From the NCBI RefSeq assembly GCF_000733295.1, contig NZ_JPMI01000109.1, forward strand, positions 155,177-219,176: a stretch of 64,000 nucleotides of DNA, written 5' to 3'. A program made the position numbers and the translations under genes. This document shows positions 1 through 8,300 of the stretch, piece by piece. The stretch comes from Archangium violaceum Cb vi76 (GTDB lineage Bacteria > Myxococcota > Myxococcia > Myxococcales > Myxococcaceae). The first letter of the stretch is position 1, and each line of letters begins with the position of its first letter. The notes beneath the pieces were generated by a model. The model made no database searches, was not told where the DNA came from, and saw only the letters and a list, made by a program, of their open reading frames with translations.

Positions 1-1
1 G

Positions 2-640
2 GATCCCGGAGCGGCGCGGCTGCCGTTCTCCGATGTGTTCTGGAAGCCGCTCGGCGCGCCCAAGACGAACGAGTTGACCACGACGGGCTTCACGCCCAAC
101 TTCCCGGCCTATCCCTCGGGCCATGCCACCTTCGGTGCTGCCGTCCTGCACATCACGCGCCTCTACCTCGCGTCGATTGGCAAGGCCACCCTCTACCCCG
201 ACGGGAGCGATGACGTCGGCTTCGACTTCATCTCGGAAGAGCTCGACGGGGTGAACCGGGAGGTCGATGGCAGCGTGCGCACCCGGCACGTCCGTCGCTT
301 CGCGAGCCTGCTCCAGGCGATCGTCGAGAACTCGGTGAGCCGCGTCTACCTCGGGGTGCACTGGCGGTTCGACGGCACGACGGGCGGCTACGACTCCGAC
401 GGCCCGGGCGGCGAGGGCCCCTCCGCCACGTTCAACCCCGATCCCGACAGCGTGGTGGTGCCGCGCGACTCCATCGGAGGAGTGCCGCTGGGGCTCGACA
501 TCGCCGAGGCCATCTTCAACAACGGGCTGAAGCCGAGCACCGCGAGCCTGGCCAAGGGGGTGCCCCCGCCGCCGGCCACGCCCTACAAGGCGGAGCCCCT
601 GGGCTGCCGGCGCCGGGACAAGAAGGGCAAGAAGAAGTAG
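2..640 (+). CDS. PAP2 / vanadium-haloperoxidase family protein, 3' part
   Basis: Only the C-terminal ~212 residues are in the window; the frame is open to the left edge. Two hallmarks of the PAP2/vanadium haloperoxidase fold are visible: the phosphate/vanadate-binding motif PSGHATFGAA and, about 80 residues later, SRVYLGVHWRFDG (the SRxxxGxHxxxD signature with the catalytic His). The first motif (KxxxxxxRP) would lie upstream of the window. The tail after the last motif is long, Pro-rich and ends in a Lys/Arg cluster. Family members are secreted acid phosphatases or haloperoxidases; which reaction this one performs cannot be decided from the fragment. Confidence 0.85.
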   Translation, partial: DPGAARLPFSDVFWKPLGAPKTNELTTTGFTPNFPAYPSGHATFGAAVLHITRLYLASIGKATLYPDGSDDVGFDFISEELDGVNREVDGSVRTRHVRRFASLLQAIVENSVSRVYLGVHWRFDGTTGGYDSDGPGGEGPSATFNPDPDSVVVPRDSIGGVPLGLDIAEAIFNNGLKPSTASLAKGVPPPPATPYKAEPLGCRRRDKKGKKK

Positions 641-648
641 CGGTGGTG

Positions 649-674
649 GCGCTTCATGCGGCTCGAGGTGTGAG
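649..674. repeat. 26-bp direct repeat, left copy
   Basis: Begins GCGCTTCATG and ends CGAGGTGTGAG. It is identical to 2568-2593. The two copies bracket the toxin/immunity pair, and the right copy overlaps the 3' end of the MpaB-type gene. In both copies the plus strand also reads as an open tail ending RFMRLEV-stop. Confidence 0.8.
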
Positions 675-1005
675 GGAGAGGCTCGGGGAGTGCCGACTGC
701 GGCCGGCACTCGGCTGGTTTTTCCTCATGGAGACCGGATTCACATGAATCCGTGTCTCAGGTCCGTCTTCCTCCGCCTCCTGAACGGCTCCAGCTATTCG
801 TGCCTGGCTCCTCGCCGCCGAATTGTTTGTTTACAGCGCCTTGACGCAAGGTGGCCGCATGGGCTGAAGGGGTAGAACGTCGACGCGGCGTTTTGCCTCG
901 TGGGGTGGTCATTGCCACTTCCTCCCCTGATCGCCCTATTCGCCACTCACGGGATTCCGTAGATTCGGACGCTTCAAGGCAGGAGCCCGTCCCCCAAGGT
1001 GCTAC
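675..1005. other. Non-coding stretch upstream of the toxin lipoprotein
   Basis: No convincing gene is seen between the repeat and the GTG start at 1006; a 61-codon open frame at 690-875 lacks a ribosome-binding site and protein-like composition. The region is less GC-rich than its neighbours in places and presumably holds the cassette promoter. AAGGTG just before the GTG is a plausible ribosome-binding site. Confidence 0.5.
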
Positions 1006-2034
1006 GTGATACGTTGTTCACTGGTGTTGCTCTGCGTGGCCCTGCTGGGGTGTGGCGGCGCTGCTCCAAGCGTTCGTCATGCCCCGGATACGCAGTGGCG
1101 CTGTGCCTATGTCCCGTCCCGTGACGAGGCCGCCGGCGCCTGGAAGACGGAGGTATCCTCAGCTCGCGCGGGCATGCACGTGGTGCTGGTCGCGGCGGCC
1201 GGGGCTTCGCCCGTGGCGCCCCCTGCCCCAAGTCCGGCCCCTGCCCTGAAAGGGCTATCGGGTGAGGGGCTGGGGAACGGCATTCCTCGGGGCGTGCTCG
1301 GGTTGGTGCTTGAAGGAGGCGCGGGCGCGGAGGTAGGGGTTGGTGGTGCCGCCGGGGAGGCGGTGGTGGTGGGGGGAGCGTTCGTCGCGGCCGTGGGCAG
1401 TGGGGTGCTGGTCTGCTTGACGGCTCGTGCGGCCCTGGATGGGGAGAAGACCCCCATCGAGATCGCGGACGAGTATTACGGCACGCACTTCGGAGACGTG
1501 AAGGGGTGGGTTCAAGGTCAATACCCGGCTCAGGTTCCTCCTCCTGGCGCAGGGCCCAGGTCGAAACCCGACGAGAGCACCCGCAAGAGGCTGGGGCGCA
1601 TCTATGTCACCTACACGAAGCTCAATAAGGTGACCCACCGCTACTACGCGGGGCGGACCAGCATGGTCGTCGACCTTGATGGGCCTCTCCGAGTTCAAGC
1701 TGCATTGGCGGTTCTCCTTCGAGATAGGAATCACCACTTGGACGAGAATGCTGAACCAAAGGCTGCCGTGTTCGAACTGGCGCAGACTGATCGATTCGAT
1801 GTCGGCACCGCCGTTGACTATAACCGTCGATATGACGACGTCGCTTATTGGCGGATTCGCGGGAGAGAGCAGCAGTTGATTGATTTCCTTGGTGGAGCCC
1901 GCTCTGACACCGGAGAGCCTTCTCGCACCGAGAATGCCGTACGTGGCGTGGCGAAAGAAAATCCACAAGGCAGAAGGTTCCACGCCGCCGCGACGGAGTT
2001 GTGGGAGCAACTTCACCCTTACACTGGATACTAG
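1006..2034 (+). CDS. Lipoprotein toxin with GIY-YIG-like nuclease C-terminus
   Basis: 342 aa from a GTG start. Residues 1-16 form a lipoprotein signal (lipobox LLGC, Cys16). A Pro/Ala stretch (~65-80) and a Gly/Ala/Val-rich hydrophobic segment (~90-145) follow. The C-terminal third starts with IYVTYTKLNK...YYAGRTS (199-219). This fits the GIY...YIG core with the catalytic Arg, and a later REQQLIDFLGG segment (~288) carries the usual Glu position; the end resembles polymorphic-toxin GIY-YIG tails. It would be exported to the envelope and act as a DNase in rivals. The next gene, 2 nt downstream, is its likely immunity partner. The fold is inferred from motifs only; lipid anchoring fits myxobacterial outer-membrane exchange or contact delivery. 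Confidence 0.7.
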   Translation: MIRCSLVLLCVALLGCGGAAPSVRHAPDTQWRCAYVPSRDEAAGAWKTEVSSARAGMHVVLVAAAGASPVAPPAPSPAPALKGLSGEGLGNGIPRGVLGLVLEGGAGAEVGVGGAAGEAVVVGGAFVAAVGSGVLVCLTARAALDGEKTPIEIADEYYGTHFGDVKGWVQGQYPAQVPPPGAGPRSKPDESTRKRLGRIYVTYTKLNKVTHRYYAGRTSMVVDLDGPLRVQAALAVLLRDRNHHLDENAEPKAAVFELAQTDRFDVGTAVDYNRRYDDVAYWRIRGREQQLIDFLGGARSDTGEPSRTENAVRGVAKENPQGRRFHAAATELWEQLHPYTGY

Positions 2035-2036
2035 GA

Positions 2037-2492
2037 ATGCCGCGAATCTACAAACCGGGCTCGTTCTTGAGAATCCCCCTTGCCGACGGCTCTTTCGGTT
2101 ACGGCAGGGTGCTCAAACTGCCGCATGATGCCTATTACGATTACAGGACCGACACTCCAGATTCCGATCTGGATCGGATTGCCTCCAAGCCTATCCTTTT
2201 CAAGATAATGGTTCGCCATATGGAGGAGAGGGCATGGGAGCTCATTGGGTGGAGAAAGCTGGAGGAGCAGTTTTCTCAACCGATCGTCCAGTTCATGCAG
2301 GACATTGGGAACTTCCGCGACTGCACGATCTTCGATACCGTTGGCAATGAGAGAAGCGCGGAGCCTCAGGAGTGTATCGGACTTGAGCGCTCGGCTGTCT
2401 GGGAAGAAGTCGGAGTCGAGCAACGCCTGCTCGACTCCTTCACGGGGCGGCCTAATGACTCAGTGGAGCGTTTGAAGGTACGCCTGAAATAG
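2037..2492 (+). CDS. Imm26-like immunity protein
   Basis: 151 aa. The chosen ATG sits 2 nt after the toxin stop codon; an in-frame ATG at 2001 would overlap the toxin by 34 nt. The N-terminus reads FLRIPLADGSFGYGRVLKL. This is the typical opening of Imm26-type immunity proteins (iPL.dGtfgYGRvl), small cytoplasmic proteins that protect producers from polymorphic toxins. Tight coupling to the toxin gene supports the role. The remainder (DYR..., ERAWELIGWRKLEEQ) is less diagnostic. Codon use is AT-richer than in most of the window, as is common in exchanged toxin cassettes. Confidence 0.65.
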   Translation: MPRIYKPGSFLRIPLADGSFGYGRVLKLPHDAYYDYRTDTPDSDLDRIASKPILFKIMVRHMEERAWELIGWRKLEEQFSQPIVQFMQDIGNFRDCTIFDTVGNERSAEPQECIGLERSAVWEEVGVEQRLLDSFTGRPNDSVERLKVRLK

Positions 2493-2493
2493 G

Positions 2494-2593
2494 CACGCTC
2501 ATACGAAGAGCGGTATCCCCGTCTACAACGTGGCGATGCCGCTCATGACGAAGATGCACTCCGACCAGCGCTTCATGCGGCTCGAGGTGTGAG
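2494..2593 (+). pseudogene. Possible remnant 3' end of an unidentified gene
   Basis: From about 2494 to the TGA at 2591-2593 one plus-strand frame reads as a protein-like tail (GIPVYNVAMPLMTKMHSDQR then FMRLEV-stop) with no start in reach. Its last 26 bp are the right copy of the direct repeat, and it overlaps the 3' end of the convergent MpaB-type gene. It may be the end of the gene that was present before the cassette inserted. It could equally be a high-GC shadow frame. Confidence 0.3.
2568..2593. repeat. 26-bp direct repeat, right copy
   Basis: Identical to 649-674, 1.9 kb away. It contains the last codons of the minus-strand MpaB-type gene (encoding LTPRAA-stop). That gene end is therefore probably the original locus and the left copy the duplicate. 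Confidence 0.8.
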
Positions 2594-3535
2594 CGCCTGC
2601 TTCTTGAGCAGGCTTCGCTGCACCGACGGCGAGCGCCAGGAGAAGTCGCCTGGCAGACCGAGGCGCAGCGCCGCCTGCCATGCGGGAGAGTTGCGGTCGC
2701 GCCAGCGGTCCGCGAGCCGGCCGGCGGAGGTCAGCGCCATCCGGTCGAGCGTGGTCAGGTCCCATTCCTTCCCGAGCTCCAGTCTCTTCCGGACCACCGG
2801 CGGGAGGATCGCGACCGCGCCACGGGCCATCGCGCGGTGCAGGAAGCGCGGCACGGACGGCGCCGCACGGCCCGATTCGATGATGTTCAGGAACTCGAGG
2901 TTGATGGGGTGCGGCTCGAAACCCGGCAGCAGCCCTTCCATCATCGCGATGAACTCGGCTTCCGACCCGACGCTTTGCGTGACGCCGTAGAGCTCGGCGA
3001 CCGGCTTGCCGTCCGCGAAGAAGCGCACCTGCTCCTCCGGCGGGAGCGGACGAACGAAGGTGTGGTAGGCCTTGAAGAAGCCGTAGGCAGCGGTCGCGGA
3101 GACCCAATTGAGCAGCACCGGGTCGAGTGCGCGGTAGGACTGGCCATTGGGGGTCTCACCCGACACGCGCGCGTGCATCTTCGTGACGCCAGCAATCACC
3201 TTGCGCGCCACCGAGGCGGGGCCATACACCCCCACCATCGCCGCCACCCCGGTCCGTCTCGAGCGTCCGATCGGGTCCACCTTGTAGATCGAATGGTCCC
3301 AGACCCCGCTGCGGATTCGCGGGTCCGCGAACTCGAGCAGCACGGCGGCGACTCCGCCAATGCCCATGGCAATCGGGTTGCGGTAGACCCGCCACTGCAC
3401 CGAGTCCGGCGGGACCAACGAAGGCTCTCCGGCGGGGGAGAGATAGTCGATCTTCCACTCGCGCGCGGCCGCCCGCTTCGCCGCCTGCGCGGGCGCTGCT
3501 TCGCGCTCGGCCGCTACTGGCTCAGGTGAAGCCAT
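2573..3535 (-). CDS. Oxygenase MpaB family (DUF2236) protein
   Basis: 320 aa. The sequence resembles the DUF2236/MpaB-Lcp superfamily of haem-containing oxygenases. The N-terminal part reads WRVYRNPIAMGIGGVAAVLLEFADPRIRSGV; then come GVYG.ASVARKVIAGVTKMHARVSG, RALDPVLLNWVSATAAYGFFKAY (a His/Tyr-rich helix) and the HPIN...LPP tail. No signal peptide is seen. It is divergent from the TetR-type gene at 3620 across an 84-bp gap with a double operator, so that regulator very likely controls it. The substrate is unknown. The upstream frame stays open, but this ATG is where family similarity begins. The stop codon lies in the 26-bp repeat. Confidence 0.8.
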   Translation of the reverse strand: MASPEPVAAEREAAPAQAAKRAAAREWKIDYLSPAGEPSLVPPDSVQWRVYRNPIAMGIGGVAAVLLEFADPRIRSGVWDHSIYKVDPIGRSRRTGVAAMVGVYGPASVARKVIAGVTKMHARVSGETPNGQSYRALDPVLLNWVSATAAYGFFKAYHTFVRPLPPEEQVRFFADGKPVAELYGVTQSVGSEAEFIAMMEGLLPGFEPHPINLEFLNIIESGRAAPSVPRFLHRAMARGAVAILPPVVRKRLELGKEWDLTTLDRMALTSAGRLADRWRDRNSPAWQAALRLGLPGDFSWRSPSVQRSLLKKQALTPRAA

Positions 3536-3544
3536 ATCGTCACC

Positions 3545-3581
3545 CCTATCAGTTGATATATTTCGTGTATCAGGTGATAGG
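3545..3581. promoter_or_regulatory. Double TetR-type operator between divergent genes
   Basis: Two copies of a 12-bp near-palindrome, TATCAGTTGATA (3547-3558) and TATCAGGTGATA (3568-3579), sit 21 bp apart, and the 37-bp whole is itself an imperfect inverted repeat (CCTATC...GATAGG). The 21-bp centre spacing is two helical turns, so two dimers could bind the same face. It sits between the TetR-type regulator and the gene it probably represses. Confidence 0.7.
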
Positions 3582-3619
3582 CTCCGCTGCAACAGCCCTC
3601 CCTGCCTATATGGCGGAGC

Positions 3620-4285
3620 ATGAGCCGCGAGACCAAAAGCCGCCTGACGCCGACGGAGACGACCCGGGCCCGGATCCTCGAGGCGGGCATGCGCTGCTTC
3701 GCTCGTGAGGGCTTCGCGGGCGCCACCACCCGGATGATCGCCGCCGAGGCGGGTGTCACGCTTCCGGTCATCGCCTACCACTTCGGCAACAAGGAAGGGC
3801 TGCACCGCGCTTGCGCGCAGGAGATCATCGAACAGCACAGGCGCCGGTTGTTGCCGCTGGTGAGCGCCGCTCACGAAGCGGCGAACAAGGGGTCGCTCTC
3901 GGCCACGGAAGCGCGGGATTGGCTCGACCGTATCCTCGACGCGCTCGTCGAGGCGATCACCGCCGATGCCGAGCAACGGCTCACCACCGATTTCGTGCTG
4001 CGCGAGATGAGCGAGCAGGGCCCGGGCTATGCGTTGCTGTTCGAGGGGCTGTGGAGCCCCGGTATCGGCCTCGTCGCCGACCTGCTGGCCATTGCTCGCC
4101 AGCGCCGCCCAGGGAAGGAGGAGGAGCGCGCGGGCGCGGTGATGCTGCTCGCCTCGCTCTCCGCCTTCACGACGATAGAGCCCGTGTCGCTCGCTGTCCT
4201 CGGGTGGGAGCGGCTCGACGGGAGCCGCCGCGATACCGTGATGGCCCTCGCGAAGCGCCTGCTCGACGGTCTCGTCGGACGTTGA
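3620..4285 (+). CDS. TetR/AcrR family transcriptional regulator
   Basis: 221 aa. Residues ~12-62 form the TetR helix-turn-helix: ARILEAGMRCFAREGFAGAT, then RMIAAEAGVTLPVIAYHFGNKEGL. The ligand-binding C-terminus resembles the CerR/DUF1956 type (RLTTDFVLREMSEQGPGYALLFEGL). It is probably a dimeric repressor of the divergent MpaB-type oxygenase gene and of itself, through the paired TATCAnnTGATA sites. It converges with the TPR gene, leaving only 19 bp between stop codons. Confidence 0.9.
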   Translation: MSRETKSRLTPTETTRARILEAGMRCFAREGFAGATTRMIAAEAGVTLPVIAYHFGNKEGLHRACAQEIIEQHRRRLLPLVSAAHEAANKGSLSATEARDWLDRILDALVEAITADAEQRLTTDFVLREMSEQGPGYALLFEGLWSPGIGLVADLLAIARQRRPGKEEERAGAVMLLASLSAFTTIEPVSLAVLGWERLDGSRRDTVMALAKRLLDGLVGR

Positions 4286-4304
4286 CGCCCGCTTGGAGCC
4301 CGTC

Positions 4305-5240
4305 TCAGTCCTTCGAGGCCCGTTGCAGGGCGCGCTTGACCGGAGTGGGCGCTGGCTCGCCAGGCTTCGGTCTCGCGCTCAGGGGGAACACCTCGATGTA
4401 GTTCCGGTAGGCCTTCGCGGCGAGGGGGCGGTGCCCGGTCTTCCAATAGAGATCCGCGAGGTTCAGCCATGCCTCCGGGCGGTGATGGGAGGCGGCGGCT
4501 GCGATGAGCCAGCTCTCGGCTTCTTTCGAGCGGCCGCGTTGGTCGAGCATGAACCCGAGATCGCTCACGGCCTTGCCGAGAGGCAAGGCCTTCCTCCAGC
4601 GTATCTCCGCGGTGGTGAAGTCGCCGGAGCGGTACGCCTTCAGCCCCTTGGCGTGGAGCTTCTCGCTGGGATCCGGCTCGTCCCCATCACAGAATTTGTC
4701 ACCGTACTCGTAGGCGTTCAGCACGGCCCACCGCTTCGTGAGGGCCAGCCAGGCCACCGTCGCGACGGAATTCAGTCCGGCGCAGCCGCCGAGCCGGGTG
4801 TGTGACGAGATCCTCACATAGGGCAGGGACGAGCGGGCGGGAAGCCAGTCGAGGTTCGTTCCAAACTCGGCGAGCGATTCGAACCCTCCGAGCGCGCCGC
4901 AGGAGGAGGCCTTCTTCGAGGTGCCTTGGAAGATGGCGTAGTAGGGCACCGTTCTGTCCGAGACGCCCAGCCAGATGCGCGCGGGGTGCGCGCTGTCACC
5001 GGCGAGGTCCACGTCCACGAACACTCCCAGTTCGGAGGACGTGGGGCGCACCTTGGACGTTTTGCCGAAGACGAGGGGTGTTGGCGTCTCACAGGACCGC
5101 GGCTCGAGCGTGTAGTCCGCGGGAAGGGGGGCACACTCTCTACATGAGATACCGCCGTCGGCGAGCGCGACGGTCGCCACGAGCGTGCAACTCAGCGCCG
5201 CGGCCAGCATGGTGGTGCGAGGGAGGGGGAAAGCACTCAT
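4305..5240 (-). CDS. Secreted TPR-containing protein
   Basis: 311 aa from the ATG at 5240. A signal peptide (TTMLAAALSCTLVATVALADG) leads to a Cys-rich mature N-terminus (CRECAPLP). A beta-rich middle domain (~60-190) is unrecognised; it is followed by two to three TPR-like helical pairs (LHAKGLKAYRSGDFTTAEIRW, PEAWLNLADLYWKTGHRPLAAKAY). The protein is probably periplasmic or exported and acts as a scaffold. Its 5' region is shared with the divergent kelch-OmpA gene. Confidence 0.6.
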   Translation of the reverse strand: MSAFPLPRTTMLAAALSCTLVATVALADGGISCRECAPLPADYTLEPRSCETPTPLVFGKTSKVRPTSSELGVFVDVDLAGDSAHPARIWLGVSDRTVPYYAIFQGTSKKASSCGALGGFESLAEFGTNLDWLPARSSLPYVRISSHTRLGGCAGLNSVATVAWLALTKRWAVLNAYEYGDKFCDGDEPDPSEKLHAKGLKAYRSGDFTTAEIRWRKALPLGKAVSDLGFMLDQRGRSKEAESWLIAAAASHHRPEAWLNLADLYWKTGHRPLAAKAYRNYIEVFPLSARPKPGEPAPTPVKRALQRASKD

Positions 5241-5391
5241 GTCCCGGCATCCTTTCGATTCGGAGCGACGATTTCTGGCTGGAGCACCTGCGCCAGCATA
5301 AGCCTGCCTGTGTGACCCGGAGTCCGTGAAGCGTGATACACGCCTTGTCACACGCGTCAGCCCATGGCGCAGGCATGGCTCTGGAGGGTGA

Positions 5392-8300
5392 ATGCAGTCA
5401 GGTTGGGTCTCGGTACGCCTCCTCTTCGTGGTGCTCTGCGGTGTCTTCGTCCTCGCATGCGAGGAGAAGGGCACAACCGACGTGACGGCGTCCCCTGGAG
5501 CCCACCTCGCGCCTGATTCCGCCGCGCGGGCCCGTGAGCTCACCACCCGGCTCGCCGGGGGCGGCTGGTCATCGACGGCCAGCATGGCGACCGCGAGGGG
5601 GCAGCACGCCTCGCTGCTCCTGCCCGACGGCGATGTCCTGGTGGCGGGCGGCGTCAACCGGACCGGCTTCGTGACTTCCGCCGAGCGTTTCAATCCGGAG
5701 ACCGGCACCTGGGCCTCCGCCGGAAGTCCAGGCATCACGGGCAATGTCACGTCGGGCGTCCTGCTTCCCTCCGGTAAGGCATTCGTCGTGATGGACGGCA
5801 GCCTGTCGGCACGCATCCATGACGCCGCGACGAACACCTGGTCCGCCACGGGGGCGATGTCCGCGACTCGCGCCCTGGCCTCCGTCACCCTCCTGTCCTC
5901 GGGTCAGGTGCTCGTCGCGGGAGGCTCCAACCTGAACACGGCGGAGCTCTACGACGCCGCGACGAACACCTTCACCGCCACCGGCTCCATGTCCGTCGTC
6001 CATCGGGCTCACACCGCCACCCTGCTGAGGGACGGCCGGGTGCTGGTGGCCAGCGGTTTCAGCTCCGCGGGAGAGGTGCCCGTCGCGGAGCTCTATGACC
6101 CCGCCGCCGGAACCTGGTCGTTGGCGGCGCCTCCCCTGGTTCCCCGGCATTATGCGACCGCGACGTTGCTCCCCGATGGTCGTCTCCTCCTCGCGGGAGG
6201 TTTCACGAGCGCGGGGGTCACCACCCACGCGGAACTCTATGACCCGGTGGCCAACACGTGGACCGCCACCGGTGCGCTCGTCCATCCGCGCAACGGCCAC
6301 ACGGCCACCCTGCTGCCCGATGGAAAGGTCCTGGTCCAGGGGGGGTCGGACGGGGCGCGCAACCCGCAGGCCGTGTCGGAGCTGTATGACCCGGCGACGG
6401 GGACCTGGGCCGCCGCCGGTACGACGGCGGTGGCTCGCGAGAATTCCACCGCCACCCTGCTGACGACGGGTCAGGTGCTGATCATGGGGGGATTCAGCTC
6501 GGCCCCGAGCCTGACCTTCTATGCCAACGTGGAGCTCTATGATGGCTCCAGCGGCCGCTGGACTCCTGCCGGAAATCTCGCGCAGGGCCGGGGCTCCACC
6601 GCCGTGCTGCTGCCCTCGGGACAGGTGCTGGCCGCGGGGGGCCGGGGCGCGAGTGGTGTACTCGGGACGGCGGAGCGCTACACGCGCGCGAGCAACACCT
6701 GGGCTCCCGCCGCCTCCCTGGCCACCGCGCGCGAGCGTGCCACGCTGAGTCTGTTGCCCTCTGGCGAGGTGCTCGCTATCGGAGGCGGGAATGGTGTGGG
6801 GCCGTTGGACTCGGCGGAGCGGTACGACCCCGTGGCCGATGCCTGGACGTCCGCGGGCTCGATGGCGGCCGCCAGGGATGGGCACACCGCGACGGTGCTG
6901 GGCTCGGGCCGGGTGCTCGTGGTGGGCGGCGCGGGCACGGTGACGGCGGAGCTGTATGACCCGGCCGCCAACGCGTGGAGTCCCGCCGGGCCGGCCGCCA
7001 CGCCCCGCTCGCGTCACGCGGCCGTGCTGCTGCATGACGGCCGGGTCCTGGTGGCGGGGGGCGAGAACGGGGGCACACCGCTGGCCTCGGCGGAACTGTA
7101 TGACCCGGCCTCCAACACGTGGGCCCCCGCCGCGAGCCTCTCGCAGGCACGGGCCTCCTTCACCCTGACGCTGCTGCCGTCGGGCCGGGTGCTGGCGGTG
7201 GCGGGGACCTCGCTCGCGGCGGAGCTGGCGTCGGCGGAGGTCTATGACCCGGTCTCCAACACCTGGGCTCCGGCGGGGACACTGGCCAGCCCGCGCGCAT
7301 TCCATTCGGCCGCGCTGTTGCCCTCCGGCCGGGTGCTGGCCGTGGGAGGTCTGGGGACAGGGGGCACGGTGCTCGCCACCGCGGAGCTTTACGACAGCGC
7401 GACCAACACCTGGAAGCCCGCGCCGGGCCTCGCAGCCCAGCGGCAGCGCTTCGACACCGTCCTCCTGCCGTCGAACGAGGTGCTCGCGCTGGGAGGGCAG
7501 GGCGCCGGGGGCGCGTGGCTGGCGAGCGCCGAGCTGTACGAGGACACCGGGGCGCAGCCAGCCTGGCGTCCGGTGGTGACGGGGCCCGATGTGGTGTTGC
7601 GCGGCTGCTCCGCGCGTATCACCGGCACGCTGTTCCGGGGCATCTCCGGAGCCAGCGCGGGAGACTACAGGGACTCCGCGACGAACTTCCCGTTGGTGCG
7701 GTTGCAGGCGGCCGAGGGGCGCCGGCTCTGGACGTTGCCGGGCACCGGGATGTCCGCCACCGGCGTGACGGTGTCCATTCCCGCCAGCGCGACGCCTGGC
7801 TCCTATGCGCTCTCCGTCTTCGCCAACGCGAGAGGCGGTGGGCGGATGGTGACGGTGGCGGAGAACACCGCACCGGTGGCGGAGGAGCAGACGGTCTCCA
7901 CGCCGTACGGCGAGCCCGTGAATCTGTCGCTGGTGGCGACGGATACCGAGGCGGAGCCTTCGTTGAGCTTCGTCATCGTCACCCCTCCGGCCCACGGGAC
8001 GCTGAGCGGTACGCCGCCCTCCGTCACATACACACCCGACCCGGGCTACCTGGGGCCGGACAGCTTCACCTTCCGGGCACGTGACTGCAGCCTGGACAGC
8101 AACGTCGCCACCGTGACGCTCGACGTGGCCGACCAGACGCCTCCGGACATCACCTGCCCCGCGGACCTGAGGGTGGAGGCGACGGAGCCACCGGGGGCGC
8201 CGGTGACGTATCCCCCCGCCACCGCGACCGACGCCATCACCGCCAATCCCACGGTGACGTACTCGCCGCCGTCGGGGAGCACCCTGCCGACGGGGCGTAC

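Noticed and set aside
690..875. 61-codon frame upstream of the first toxin
   Set aside because: No ribosome-binding site and no protein-like pattern.
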